Of a stretch of 64,000 nt of DNA, positions 8,874 to 16,843 are shown in pieces. The first letter of the stretch is position 1, and each line of letters starts with the position of its first letter. Source of the stretch: CANGTU01 sp046336655 (GTDB lineage Bacteria > Bacteroidota > Bacteroidia > Flavobacteriales_D > Sanyastnellaceae); the NCBI GenBank assembly GCA_046336655.1, contig JBKDGH010000010.1, positions 62,001 through 126,000 of the forward strand, given 5' to 3'. The notes beneath the pieces were generated by a model. The model saw only the letters and a program-made list of their open reading frames with translations, ran no database searches and was not told the origin of the DNA. The translations under genes and the position numbers were made by a program.

Positions 8874-8904
8874 AAACGCCCCGGTGACCGGGGCGTTTCC
8901 TTTT
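8874..8904. terminator. Bidirectional rho-independent terminator
   Basis: The 12-base arms AAACGCCCCGGT (8874-8885) and ACCGGGGCGTTT (8887-8898) form a perfect palindrome around one G, followed by CCTTTT on the plus strand. It lies between the small ORF and the convergent TonB receptor gene and can serve both. Confidence 0.85.
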
Positions 8905-11148
8905 CTATTCACTCTTTTCATCCGCTCCGATTCTCCACCGAAGCCCCACATAACCCATACGTCCGAACACCGGCCCCCAAACAAGTGATGCGTCGAAGTA
9001 CGGACTGTCAGGCTGATCGGCTGCGATGATCGGATTCATGATCATGAAGTTGCCGAGGTTCTCGCCGCCCACATAAAACTCGAGTTTGCGGTTCACGTGG
9101 AATGCGACCTGCGCGTTAAAGATCCAGTAGGCATCACTCCACGTGTGCAGCATATACTCCTCAGGATTCGCAAACGTGGAAGGAAGTCGCTGACGACCCA
9201 GCCAGCGTGCGGTGGCATCAAACACCCACTTCGCTCCATTTTCGCTTGCTCTTGTTTCCCATGAAACATTGGTAAAAAACCGGTGCTGCGCAACAAGGGG
9301 GCGCAGCAATTCACGATCGCCATAGGTTGTCTGCGCATCCAGCCAGCGATAGGCAATGCGCCACTCCATGCGCTTCACCGGAGACCATTGAAGTTCTGCC
9401 TGAGCAGAATTCGACCAGCTCACACCGTCCAGGTTATAGAAACGCAGCTCGGTAGGCGTTTCCCAGTCTGCCACAATCTGATCCTGAAAATCGGTTCGGT
9501 AGATATCTACCGTAAACGCTGCATCGCGATAGAACAACTTGAATTTCGACCCGATCACAATGCCGAGTGTCGTGGCCCGCTCCATTCTCAAACCGAACGG
9601 CCATTTGGCTTCTCCACCTTCAATAGAAATGATCCTGTTCGAAGCAAGCATCCCAACATGGTCCATAATCAGGTTGGGCGAACGGTAGCCTGTTCCAGCC
9701 GAAATCTTCACCGATGTGCGGTCTGTAACGCTCCACCGGGCGTGAAGCCTCGGGGTAATCAACGCTCCGTAAACATTGTGATAATCACCGCGAATGCCAC
9801 CGACAACGCTCAACCTGCTGCCTCTGTTCCAGGTGAATTCAGAAAAGACTCCGGGAACCGATTCAACACGGTCAAACGATGCGCTGTCCAGTTGCTCGTC
9901 ATACTCATCATAGAAGTAACTCAGTCCACTCGTGAACCTCAGCTCTTCAGTAATCTCTGAAGCATACATCAGGTTCACCCTCGCTGAACGCTGCTCACCA
10001 GAATATGCCCGATTACCATAAATACCTTCCTGATTATGCCAGGTGATGTTGACCTGAGATCCGAAACTCTTCCATTCCTGCTCCGGAAAAATAAAGCCGG
10101 TCTTTGCCGAGAGCTCAGCTCTCCGGGTTTCTGTATCCACTCCCCAAAGCGCAGACTGAGCGCGTTCGCGGGGGTCAAAGTCGAATTGTCCGCTGGTATT
10201 GTGGTGCTCAGAATAGGTGAGTGCATACTCACCCCGCAATCCGCCCTTGCCGGTGTATTTCCATTCATTGCGCAGGATGCCATTCGTGAAAAGCGGATTG
10301 TCCAGAAACCCGTCGTTGTTCATGTCAAAGCGCAACTGAGAAGACGAAATATGGGCAAGCAGCGTGGACGACCATTGTTCATTCACTCGCGAGCGAATCA
10401 CGGAGTTAAACTCCAGTCGCCCCTGAGAACCTGCATACGCGTTGATAAACACGCGCTCCTTCATCTCCGAGGATTTGTGAGCAACATTAATTTGCCCCGT
10501 GATGCTCTCATATCCGGCAATCACAGAGCCAGCTCCCTTAGTGATGGAGATTTCCCGTATCCAGGGCCCGGGCAAATAACCCAGCCCGTAGATCGAAGCA
10601 AGCCCGCGAACTGAAGGAATATTGTCAAACATCACCTGAGAATACTTCCCGTCAAGGCCCAGCATTTTGATCTGACGTGTGCCTGTGACCGCATCCGTGA
10701 ACGATGCGTCAACTGACGCGTTTGTCTCAAAGCTCTCCGACAGGCTGCAGCACGCAGCCTTGCAGAGTTCCTTTTCACTCAGCGTTTGGAATTTCTGCGC
10801 GTCGAGCAAGTTGAGTTCCTGAGCGCGTTGCTCACCTTCGATAATTACTGTCGGACCGGCAAGTGCATCGGGGAGCACCACTTCCAGAAAGGCTCCCGGC
10901 TCAGTCACTGCTTTCTTCCATTCCGGATAGCCCGGATACTTGCAAACGAGTGTGTCCAGGCCGATTTCCGGCGCGAGTTCAAATGAACCGTCAGCTGCAG
11001 AAAAGGTGTCCGTTGATGAGCCCTGCCAGAACAGCTGTGCCATTTCCACCGGCTCCTTACCTCCGGGAAACAACACTTTGCCGCGCACTGACTGTGCAGC
11101 CGCGCTCCATGTGATCATGAAGCACAACACTATCAAGCCGTAACGCAT
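8905..11148 (-). CDS. TonB-dependent receptor, probably metal (copper) related
   Basis: A 747-residue outer-membrane receptor. A signal peptide (cleaved near SAAAQS, residue 20) is followed by a carboxypeptidase-regulatory-like domain (about 21-95), a plug domain (about 120-225, with VMFDNIPSV and ITKGAGSVIAGYESITGQI) and a beta-barrel ending in GYVGLRWRIG. A Cys motif CKAACC (C129, C133, C134) just before the plug is unusual and resembles that of receptors found beside HMA proteins. The HMA gene ends 2 bases upstream, so the pair forms one operon. Uptake of a metal or metallophore through TonB energy is inferred; copper is the best guess, not shown. Confidence 0.85.
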   Translation of the reverse strand: MRYGLIVLCFMITWSAAAQSVRGKVLFPGGKEPVEMAQLFWQGSSTDTFSAADGSFELAPEIGLDTLVCKYPGYPEWKKAVTEPGAFLEVVLPDALAGPTVIIEGEQRAQELNLLDAQKFQTLSEKELCKAACCSLSESFETNASVDASFTDAVTGTRQIKMLGLDGKYSQVMFDNIPSVRGLASIYGLGYLPGPWIREISITKGAGSVIAGYESITGQINVAHKSSEMKERVFINAYAGSQGRLEFNSVIRSRVNEQWSSTLLAHISSSQLRFDMNNDGFLDNPLFTNGILRNEWKYTGKGGLRGEYALTYSEHHNTSGQFDFDPRERAQSALWGVDTETRRAELSAKTGFIFPEQEWKSFGSQVNITWHNQEGIYGNRAYSGEQRSARVNLMYASEITEELRFTSGLSYFYDEYDEQLDSASFDRVESVPGVFSEFTWNRGSRLSVVGGIRGDYHNVYGALITPRLHARWSVTDRTSVKISAGTGYRSPNLIMDHVGMLASNRIISIEGGEAKWPFGLRMERATTLGIVIGSKFKLFYRDAAFTVDIYRTDFQDQIVADWETPTELRFYNLDGVSWSNSAQAELQWSPVKRMEWRIAYRWLDAQTTYGDRELLRPLVAQHRFFTNVSWETRASENGAKWVFDATARWLGRQRLPSTFANPEEYMLHTWSDAYWIFNAQVAFHVNRKLEFYVGGENLGNFMIMNPIIAADQPDSPYFDASLVWGPVFGRMGYVGLRWRIGADEKSE

Positions 11149-11150
11149 GA

Positions 11151-11504
11151 TCAGTGGTTGTGTTCGTGCTCCCGGTACTTACAGCAGCCGTGCACATTGA
11201 AGTAGGCTTCATCAGATGCCTGTGACTTCGAGGTATCATGTCCGGCCTTGTTCAGGAGTTCATGTAGCTTCTCCTCGTTGATTTTCTTCGGAGAATAGGT
11301 CACCGTGAGCTCGTGATTCGCGAGATTGTAGGACACTGCCTTTACCCCGGGCACATCGACCGCTCGTTCGATGCGCTCTTTGCACATTTCACAAACACCG
11401 CCTACCCAGAATACGGTGGTTACTGGTTTTTTTGACTGGGCGAAAAGAGGATTACTGATGGCTACTACGGCAGCTACGATCAGCATGGGAAAGATGGTTT
11501 TCAT
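11151..11504 (-). CDS. Periplasmic heavy-metal-associated (HMA) domain protein
   Basis: A 117-residue exported protein: signal peptide to about residue 23 (NPLFAQ), then one HMA fold with the metal-binding pair C38-E-M-C41 in GGVCEMCKERIERAV, which is the ferredoxin-like fold of CopZ and MerP proteins. The tail has two adjacent cysteines (C107, C108) and a His-rich end (HEHNH), a likely second metal site. It is 2 bases upstream of the TonB receptor on the same strand and 64 bases downstream of the Cys-rich protein. It probably buffers or hands over copper-like ions in the periplasm. Confidence 0.85.
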   Translation of the reverse strand: MKTIFPMLIVAAVVAISNPLFAQSKKPVTTVFWVGGVCEMCKERIERAVDVPGVKAVSYNLANHELTVTYSPKKINEEKLHELLNKAGHDTSKSQASDEAYFNVHGCCKYREHEHNH

Positions 11505-11568
11505 TGTGTGTGATTGTTCTACTTAAATGATTTCGATGATGCGACCCGAACGGGCCTTCAGCACGAAC

Positions 11569-11955
11569 TCATCCGTAGGTGATCAACGCACAATACAACT
11601 CATATTTTGCCCTGAGGGGCGGGGGAATCTGATATGACTCTGCCGGCGCAATTGAAATGGCCGCTTCAGGCATAGTCTCAGTGGTACGTAACGGCAATGA
11701 GAAAACAGCCGGATAATTGCGAATAGTCAGTTTTTCGCCTGCAGTATGTTCCTGGTCGAGACGAAAATCGAATGACTGTTCGGTTCCGCAACCCGTTGCA
11801 CAGCAGGAGGTCGCTGTGGAAGAACAGCAATCTTCTTCAGCAGTCAGTGAGATCGCAACTGACGAGCTACAGCAGCATTCATGCGCGTGGACGTGCACAC
11901 CCACCGACAGCAGCGTGTACACAAAGACTACAAAAAGGCGCAATGACTGGCTCAT
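11569..11955 (-). CDS. HYC_CC_PP-like cysteine-rich membrane/exported protein
   Basis: A 128-residue protein starting MSQSLRLFVVFVYTLLSVGVHVHAH, a hydrophobic leader or anchor ending in a His-rich stretch, followed by clustered cysteines (HECCCSSS, EEDCCSS, SCCATGCG) and a proline motif PPPLRAKYE near the C-terminus. This H..C/CC/PP layout matches the HYC_CC_PP family often found with HMA proteins and TonB receptors in Bacteroidota. The longer upstream reading frame (to 12033) would place 26 residues before the leader and is not favoured. It is the first gene of the apparent metal operon. Its exact role is unknown; metal sensing or binding is inferred. Confidence 0.7.
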   Translation of the reverse strand: MSQSLRLFVVFVYTLLSVGVHVHAHECCCSSSVAISLTAEEDCCSSTATSCCATGCGTEQSFDFRLDQEHTAGEKLTIRNYPAVFSLPLRTTETMPEAAISIAPAESYQIPPPLRAKYELYCALITYG

Positions 11956-12033
11956 TCCTATCTCAAAGATAGCCGAAAAAGGATTCGGACCATTCTGCCG
12001 GATTCCTAAAAACGCTGAACTATCGCATTCCAA

Positions 12034-13779
12034 TCAGGCGAGTCCAAACTCTTCGCGGGCTGTCTGAACCCGACCGGCAAGCAACTGCGACTGTGCTGCA
12101 TAATGCGATGGTCCGCCGAATGGCGCGCGAAATGAAAAGTAGAATTTGATTTTTGGTTCGGTGCCGCTTGGCCGTACTGAAATCCGGCTGCCGTCCTCCA
12201 GCACGAACTGAATCACATTGCTCACCGGGAGGTCGAGCGTTGCTTCTTTACCAGTGGCAATTTCTCTAACCACCCCTTTTTGAATATCCACGATATCCCG
12301 CACCGGTGATCCTGCCAGACGCGCCGGCGGCAACTTGCGGAAATTGCTCATCATATCATTGATCTTCTGCATGCCGTCAATGCCCTTGAGCGTAACGCTG
12401 ACTAACTCATCGAAGTATAGTCCGCATGCCGAATAGATCTGCATCATCAAATCCCACATGGTCATGTTGTTCTCCCTGCACCATGCGGCTATCTCGGCGA
12501 ACTTTACCGATGAAATCACCGCGTCCTTATCCCGCACAAAATCACCCGCGAGGTATCCGTAGCTCTCTTCTCCGCCGGCCACAAACTCTTCAGTGCCTTC
12601 CTTCTCGCGCATCACTCCGGCGATGTATTTGAAGCCTGTGAGCGTCTTGTAACATGGGACACCAAAATGCTCTGCAATTGCAGGAAAAAGATCCGAGGTA
12701 ACCACAGTGCTGGCGATATATTGACGACCATTCAATTTCCCAAGCGACTTCCACTGGCTCAATTCGTACCACACTAGCAGGCTGCCAGCCTGATTGCCAT
12801 TGAGCAGCACCATTTCTCCCCGGGGGTTTCGAATGGCAATTCCCACGCGGTCGGCATCCGGGTCATTCCCCATTAGCAAATCGGCCCTGACCTCTTCAGC
12901 CAGCTTGAGAGCAAGGCTGAGTGCGTCACGTTCTTCGGGGTTCGGAGAAACAACAGTTGGAAAATTTCCATCCGCTTTTGACTGGCTTTCCACCTCAAAC
13001 ACTTGAACGAAACCCGCCTTGCGCAGCGCGCGGGGAACCATCGTCTGTCCTGTACCATGAATGGCCGTGTAAACAATGCGCAGGTCCTTCGCCTTCCGAA
13101 TTGCATCATGGGCATGAACCAGCCCGTCAATGCGGTCCAGATAACGCTGTTCAACCTGTTCGCCCGTGGCAGTAATCAGTGCAGGGTTCGGATCAAAGTG
13201 CACTTCGCTGATCCCTTTCACGGCCCTGACCTCATTGATGATTCCCTTGTCGTGCGGGGGAAGCACCTGAGCGCCATCTTCCCAATACACCTTGAAGCCG
13301 TTATACTCCTTCGGGTTGTGGGATGCTGTAATCACAATGCCGGCGGTGCACCTGAGTTCCCTGACAGTAAACGACAGCAGCGGCGTCGGTCGAAGTTCGG
13401 GATATAAATACACGCGGATGCCGTTTGCTGAAAGCACATCTGCCGCTGTCTGCGCAAACTCTGATGACCGGTTGCGGCAATCAAACGCGATTGCGACAGC
13501 ACCTTCTCCTGCAGGCTTTTGCCGGCGGATATAGTTCGCAAGGCCCTGGGTTGCCATGCCTATGGTGTAGCGGTTCATTCGCATACTCCCCACCCCCATG
13601 ATGCCGCGAAGACCTCCGGTTCCAAACTCGAGTTCACTGTGAAAGGCCTCGGTGAGTTCATGCGGATCCTCTTCAAGCATGCGCTCGATTTCGCACCGGG
13701 AGACCGGATCAAGCTCCGGGACTAGCCATGACTGCGCGCGGCGTTTGGCCGATTCGAAAAGCTCCTCTTTTGTGGTCAT
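12034..13779 (-). CDS. Phosphoglucomutase/phosphomannomutase (alpha-D-phosphohexomutase)
   Basis: A 581-residue four-domain alpha-D-phosphohexomutase that moves phosphate between C1 and C6 of glucose or mannose. The catalytic phosphoserine lies in TASHNPKEYNGFKVYW (S153), the Mg loop is DPDADR (D306, D308, D310), the sugar loop is GGEESYGYL, and the phosphate-binding loop RPSGTEPKIKFYF is near the C-terminus. Length and the Q-W rich middle resemble PgcA-type phosphoglucomutases. The ATG at 13779 overlaps the stop of rfbD (ATGA), so the two are coupled and may both feed nucleotide-sugar synthesis. The substrate preference cannot be read from sequence. Confidence 0.92.
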   Translation of the reverse strand: MTTKEELFESAKRRAQSWLVPELDPVSRCEIERMLEEDPHELTEAFHSELEFGTGGLRGIMGVGSMRMNRYTIGMATQGLANYIRRQKPAGEGAVAIAFDCRNRSSEFAQTAADVLSANGIRVYLYPELRPTPLLSFTVRELRCTAGIVITASHNPKEYNGFKVYWEDGAQVLPPHDKGIINEVRAVKGISEVHFDPNPALITATGEQVEQRYLDRIDGLVHAHDAIRKAKDLRIVYTAIHGTGQTMVPRALRKAGFVQVFEVESQSKADGNFPTVVSPNPEERDALSLALKLAEEVRADLLMGNDPDADRVGIAIRNPRGEMVLLNGNQAGSLLVWYELSQWKSLGKLNGRQYIASTVVTSDLFPAIAEHFGVPCYKTLTGFKYIAGVMREKEGTEEFVAGGEESYGYLAGDFVRDKDAVISSVKFAEIAAWCRENNMTMWDLMMQIYSACGLYFDELVSVTLKGIDGMQKINDMMSNFRKLPPARLAGSPVRDIVDIQKGVVREIATGKEATLDLPVSNVIQFVLEDGSRISVRPSGTEPKIKFYFSFRAPFGGPSHYAAQSQLLAGRVQTAREEFGLA

Positions 13780-14672
13780 TGTGTGATATCGTTCAAGATG
13801 CAATCCGCAAGAGCCCTCTGCCAGGACAGGTCGGAAAATCCGGTGGCCTCAAAGAACTTCCGCGCATCCAGTTTGGAATGAAGCGGGCGCTGCGCCCTGG
13901 AGGGGTATTCCGACGTCGGCACTCCTTTGACTTTTGTATGCGCGCCACATAGGGCTATGATTTCCTCCGCAAACTCTTTCCAGCTGGTAATTCCGGATTG
14001 GGTATAGTGATAGATGCCGTATTCCGTGTGCTTTGTTTGAAGGAGAATATGATTCAACCACTTCAGCGTATCCGATGCGAGACTATGGCCGCTGGTCGGT
14101 GAGGCAAACTGATCATCGACCACGTCTAGCTCATCTTTCTCATGGGCCAACCGACGCATCGTCCGGTAAAAGTTATGCCCGTAGCGGCTGTACAGCCATG
14201 ATATGCGCAGAATGAGATAGCGGTCGCACGCATTGTCTATCAACCTTTCTCCCTCCAGTTTGGTGCGCCCGTATGCATTGAGCGGCCCCGTTTCATCCGT
14301 CTCCCGGTATGGCACATCCGATTTTCCACCGAACACATAATCCGTGGAAAAATGCACGAACAGGGCATTCGCCTCAGCACAAGCCTCAGCCAAAAACTGC
14401 GGAGCTTTTGCATTGAGCAGAAACGCCATTTCTTCCTCGGACTCTGCGCGCTCCACATTGGTGTATGCCGCGCAATTGATAACTGCAGCCGGTTTCACTG
14501 ATTCAATCATCTCCAGAACATGATGGCGGAGCGTGATGTCAAGACCCTGCCGGTCAGCAAACAAGAACTCAAACTCAGGAAATACGGGATGCACTTCCCT
14601 GAAGCACGAGCCGAGTTGTCCGGCACTTCCGGTAACAAGAACCAGCGGTCTGTGTGTTGGTTGATGGGTCAT
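13776..14672 (-). CDS. rfbD: dTDP-4-dehydrorhamnose reductase
   Basis: A 298-residue extended short-chain dehydrogenase. The Rossmann motif VTGSAGQLGSCF (13-24) and the catalytic Y134-x3-K138 (YGRTKLE) with the preceding STDYVF (109-114) fit RmlD/RfbD, which reduces dTDP-4-dehydro-L-rhamnose to dTDP-L-rhamnose. Its C-terminal RPLHSKLDARKF is typical of the family. The ATG at 14672 was chosen because it lies just before the first strand; longer in-frame upstream sequence lacks family likeness. rfbA, rfbB and rfbC are not in the window. Confidence 0.9.
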   Translation of the reverse strand: MTHQPTHRPLVLVTGSAGQLGSCFREVHPVFPEFEFLFADRQGLDITLRHHVLEMIESVKPAAVINCAAYTNVERAESEEEMAFLLNAKAPQFLAEACAEANALFVHFSTDYVFGGKSDVPYRETDETGPLNAYGRTKLEGERLIDNACDRYLILRISWLYSRYGHNFYRTMRRLAHEKDELDVVDDQFASPTSGHSLASDTLKWLNHILLQTKHTEYGIYHYTQSGITSWKEFAEEIIALCGAHTKVKGVPTSEYPSRAQRPLHSKLDARKFFEATGFSDLSWQRALADCILNDITQ

Positions 14673-14698
14673 GCAGGTCTGCGAAAATACTCGGTGAA

Positions 14699-14727
14699 TT
14701 TGTATTTCATGGCATCTGCTACCTTCG
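14699..14727 (+). promoter_or_regulatory. Putative promoter of the small outer-membrane protein gene
   Basis: TTTG at 14699-14702 and TACCTTCG at 14720-14727 (one mismatch to TAnnTTTG) are separated by 17 bases, about 42 bases before the ATG at 14769. Confidence 0.35.
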
Positions 14728-14768
14728 TGGTGGCACAATGATTGGGTGCACGCAGAAAACTAACCGCC

Positions 14769-15479
14769 ATGATACGAGTATACCTCCTCCTTTTTGCCTT
14801 ATGCCTGGCAATCGGGACACAGGCGCAGCAGCAGCGCCGGCGCACTCCCAGTCTGGCTTTCGGCGTGCAGGTGTTGCAGCCCCTCGGACAATACGGCTCC
14901 GTATATGACGGCTATCCGGCCGGGCTTTCAGGAAACTTCACCGCACCTGCCAACTCCCGGTCACCGTTCGAGTTTGGGGTTGGCTTTTCATGGAACTCGA
15001 TGGGCTCACAAAATGAAGACTTAGACGTATACATCGGAGAAGATGTGGATGGCGATGACATCTATACGCCAGGCACCATGCGCATCCGCAGCAACAACTA
15101 CCGCTATCTCGCCATGGCCCGTCTGAAACCGTTTACCGGCGCTGTGCAGGTTTACGGAGATGCGATTGCCGGGGCTGAGTCATTCATCACGAAAACAGAC
15201 ATTCAGTTTGACAACGAGGGCTACTCAGAGGTAAGCGACTCCGAGGTACAACACAGCGATTTTACGTTCAACTACGGTTGGGCTCTTGGCGCGCGCATCC
15301 GTCTTGCTACCGGGATATTTATTGATGCCCGCTTCGAAAAGCTGGAAGGCGGTATGGCGCGTTACGTGGATCCGGAAACGATTGAAATCAACGCCACCGA
15401 CAACTCGCTGATGTATGAAGTGAGGGAGTCTCAGACTGACAAGTACACCTATCAGCTCGGAGTCGCGTTTCAGTTCTGA
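14769..15479 (+). CDS. Small outer-membrane beta-barrel protein, function unknown
   Basis: A 236-residue protein with a signal peptide (MIRVYLLLFALCLAIGTQAQ) and about eight predicted amphipathic strands ending in GVAFQF, whose C-terminal Phe is typical of outer-membrane barrels. A loop with many acidic residues (NEDLDVYIGEDVDGDDIY, about residues 76-93) could bind Ca2+. It resembles the OmpA-like or OmpW-like small porin-type barrels annotated only as hypothetical in Bacteroidota. It stands between divergent rfbD and the convergent ABC permease. The ATG at 14769 is preferred over one 27 bases upstream because it begins the signal peptide directly. Confidence 0.75.
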   Translation: MIRVYLLLFALCLAIGTQAQQQRRRTPSLAFGVQVLQPLGQYGSVYDGYPAGLSGNFTAPANSRSPFEFGVGFSWNSMGSQNEDLDVYIGEDVDGDDIYTPGTMRIRSNNYRYLAMARLKPFTGAVQVYGDAIAGAESFITKTDIQFDNEGYSEVSDSEVQHSDFTFNYGWALGARIRLATGIFIDARFEKLEGGMARYVDPETIEINATDNSLMYEVRESQTDKYTYQLGVAFQF

Positions 15480-15485
15480 CAAATA

Positions 15486-16739
15486 CTACTTCGCGCGCAT
15501 CGCCTCTACCGGATTGAGTCTTGCCGCGCTCAGCGCGGGTGCAATTCCTGAAATAACGCCAACTACAACGGCAATGCCGAGGCCCATGAAAATCCGCAAC
15601 CACGGCAGAATAAACTCAAAGTCGAGGGCGAGGTTAAGCACCCCAATGACACCTCGCACGGCGAGCAGTCCCATGATGCCACCGAACAGACACAACGCGA
15701 TGGATTCAAAGAGAAACTGAAGAAGAATAAAGTAATTCTTTGCGCCGATCGCCTTTTGAATGCCAATCAGATTCGTGCGCTCCTTCACGGATACAAACAT
15801 GATGTTCGCGATACTGAACGCACCTACCAGGATGGCGAATATCCCGATGATCATTCCCACCACATTGAACACTCCGATGATATTGTCCACAATACCCGAT
15901 ATCATGGATGATTCGATGAGCGAAAAGTCGTTGGACGATTTCGGCTTCAGGCCGCGCACTTCTCTGAATACCGGTGTCATTCTGTCCTTGAGCTCTCCCA
16001 CAGTAATGCCCGGCGAAGCTTTCACGATGATTTGTGAATCGGTATAGAGAGGGTTGATAATTCGCGACGCAAAGCGAATCGGAAGAATAACCTGATTGTC
16101 GAAACCCGAGCCAAAAATCGACGCTCCTTCTTTGGCGACTACTCCAATTACCTGCACCTTCAGGCCTCCCACCTTGATGTCCTTTCCAATGGCGGACGCT
16201 CCGGCAAACAATGCATCAGCTATATCAGCGCCAATAACGGCGACATTTCTGCCTCCGTCACATTCAAGAGGTAAGAAGTAGCGGCCTTCGGAAAGATCAA
16301 ACGAGATCGTTTCCTTGTATTCATAGGAGACACCTGTGATGCCCGCCTCCGAGACGTAGTTATTCTTGTAAGCTACCGTCTTGACGTCATCCGCCGCAAA
16401 AGCCATTGCGCTGAATCCGATCAGCCTGTCCCGCAAGCGCTCCATATCCTTTTCAAGCGGCTGTCTGCGGCTCATGTATTTCCACCACTCGTATTCTTCC
16501 GCGCCGTCCTCCGGTCCCATCGGCCATTTTTGAATGAATACAATGTCCGAGCCGATGCTCTCCAAACTACTCTTCATATCGGCCTCCAGGCTGTCGACCA
16601 CACTGAGCACGAAAATGATGGAAAAGATTCCGATGCTTACGCCGAGCAATGAGAGCGCGGTGCGCAGCTTATTGGCCACAAGGGATTCCCAGGAGAACAG
16701 AAACGTCTCCACTATGAGTCCGAGTACAAATCTCACCAT
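15486..16739 (-). CDS. MacB-type ABC transporter permease
   Basis: A 417-residue inner-membrane protein with one N-terminal helix (ANKLRTALSLLGVSIGIFSII), a periplasmic MacB_PCD domain (about 50-260), and an FtsX domain with three C-terminal helices (ANIMFVSVKERTNLIGIQKAIGA, then two more). Such permeases pair with an ATPase of the LolD/MacB type to pull lipoproteins, peptides or toxins through the envelope by mechanotransmission. No ATPase gene is adjacent, so its partner must be encoded elsewhere. The C-terminal ALSAARLNPVEAMRAK is the usual ending of this family. Confidence 0.88.
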   Translation of the reverse strand: MVRFVLGLIVETFLFSWESLVANKLRTALSLLGVSIGIFSIIFVLSVVDSLEADMKSSLESIGSDIVFIQKWPMGPEDGAEEYEWWKYMSRRQPLEKDMERLRDRLIGFSAMAFAADDVKTVAYKNNYVSEAGITGVSYEYKETISFDLSEGRYFLPLECDGGRNVAVIGADIADALFAGASAIGKDIKVGGLKVQVIGVVAKEGASIFGSGFDNQVILPIRFASRIINPLYTDSQIIVKASPGITVGELKDRMTPVFREVRGLKPKSSNDFSLIESSMISGIVDNIIGVFNVVGMIIGIFAILVGAFSIANIMFVSVKERTNLIGIQKAIGAKNYFILLQFLFESIALCLFGGIMGLLAVRGVIGVLNLALDFEFILPWLRIFMGLGIAVVVGVISGIAPALSAARLNPVEAMRAK

Positions 16740-16843
16740 GTGGTAAAGCTAACTACAGGCCTTCAAGCTTACTCCATCAATCGGATGAGCGGCCATAGAT
16801 AATTTTTGTCGGGGAATCGGGTTATTGGAACTTCGCATCTCCC

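Noticed and set aside
9283..9960. 225-codon plus-strand ORF inside the TonB receptor gene
   Set aside because: Antisense to a clear receptor and of unlikely composition.
14734..14750. TGGCACAATGATTGG as a second sigma-54 promoter
   Set aside because: The -12 half lacks the GC pair and the better TTTG/TACCTTCG pair lies just upstream.
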